From Nitzschia sp. pyKryTriq1 (lineage: Eukaryota; Bacillariophyta; Bacillariophyceae; Bacillariales; Bacillariaceae): a DNA stretch of 64,000 bases. The translations under genes and the position numbers were made by a program. The DNA lies in the NCBI GenBank assembly GCA_956465555.1, contig OY101115.1:2852001-2916000 (forward strand), given 5' to 3'. Below are positions 63,898-64,000 of the stretch, one piece after another. Position 1 is the first letter of the stretch. Every line of letters starts with the position of its first letter. The notes below the pieces were generated by a model. The model searched no databases and had not been told where the DNA came from. It saw only the letters and a list, made by a program, of their open reading frames with translations.

Positions 63898-64000
63898 CGT
63901 GATTTTCCACGTACTTCCGTTGAGAACGGCGTTTTAAATTAATTATGTTGCGTTCCGGACCACGAATGCTGCAGACCTGCGTAGTAATAGCTACGTCTCC
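63898..64000. other. 5' flank of the Q-rich gene
   Basis: About 100 bp upstream of the first exon. No feature is seen. Confidence 0.3.

Overview
This window is nuclear DNA from a compact, intron-poor eukaryotic genome. A photosynthetic stramenopile, most likely a diatom, fits best. The evidence is short GT-AG introns (most 72-147 bp), a chloroplast sensor-kinase homologue, N-terminal signal-peptide-like leaders on putative plastid or secreted proteins, and intergenic DNA soaked in short GTAC / TACCGGTA palindromes. I cannot name the species.

Layout, left to right. 0-8.5 kb: the 3' end of an MCTS1 translation-reinitiation factor, two small unknown genes, a tRNA-Leu(UAG), a TIM-barrel protein, a SPOUT1-type RNA methyltransferase, a DNL zinc-finger (Zim17/HEP) chaperone partner and a ~41-bp tandem repeat. 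8.5-25 kb: NudC and the mRNA-export helicase DBP5 on a shared divergent promoter, TBCCD1, a large four-span membrane protein, spermidine synthase, a DHHC-type acyltransferase with a changed active-site motif, and a CSK-like histidine kinase. 25-37 kb: a small methyltransferase, a dead fragment of a copia-type gag, VAC14, the condensin subunit SMC2, and two poorly defined genes. 37-45 kb: a secreted glucose/sorbosone-dehydrogenase-like protein, a C2H2 protein, a coiled-coil unknown, a metallo-beta-lactamase-like protein and a 1.3-kb GTAC-rich spacer. 45-64 kb: a RECQL4 helicase with added GRF and SAP domains, a CNNM-type transporter, a nuclease-like/piggyBac-like chimera, a TPR protein, a protein with a decayed SNF2 domain, a small membrane protein and a Q-rich protein built with a 9-nt microexon.

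Most genes are ordinary housekeeping functions (translation, mRNA export, chromosome condensation, polyamines, phosphoinositide control) and do not form one pathway. The most unusual item is at 53.2-55.0 kb: an ORF joining a YqaJ/PD-(D/E)XK-like nuclease region to what resembles the tail and zinc ribbon of a piggyBac transposase, preceded by two tandem copies of a perfect 14-bp hairpin. Two families of dispersed inverted repeats (67 bp, and ~170-230 bp) also link distant spacers. Family assignments come from reading motifs by eye and no database search was run.
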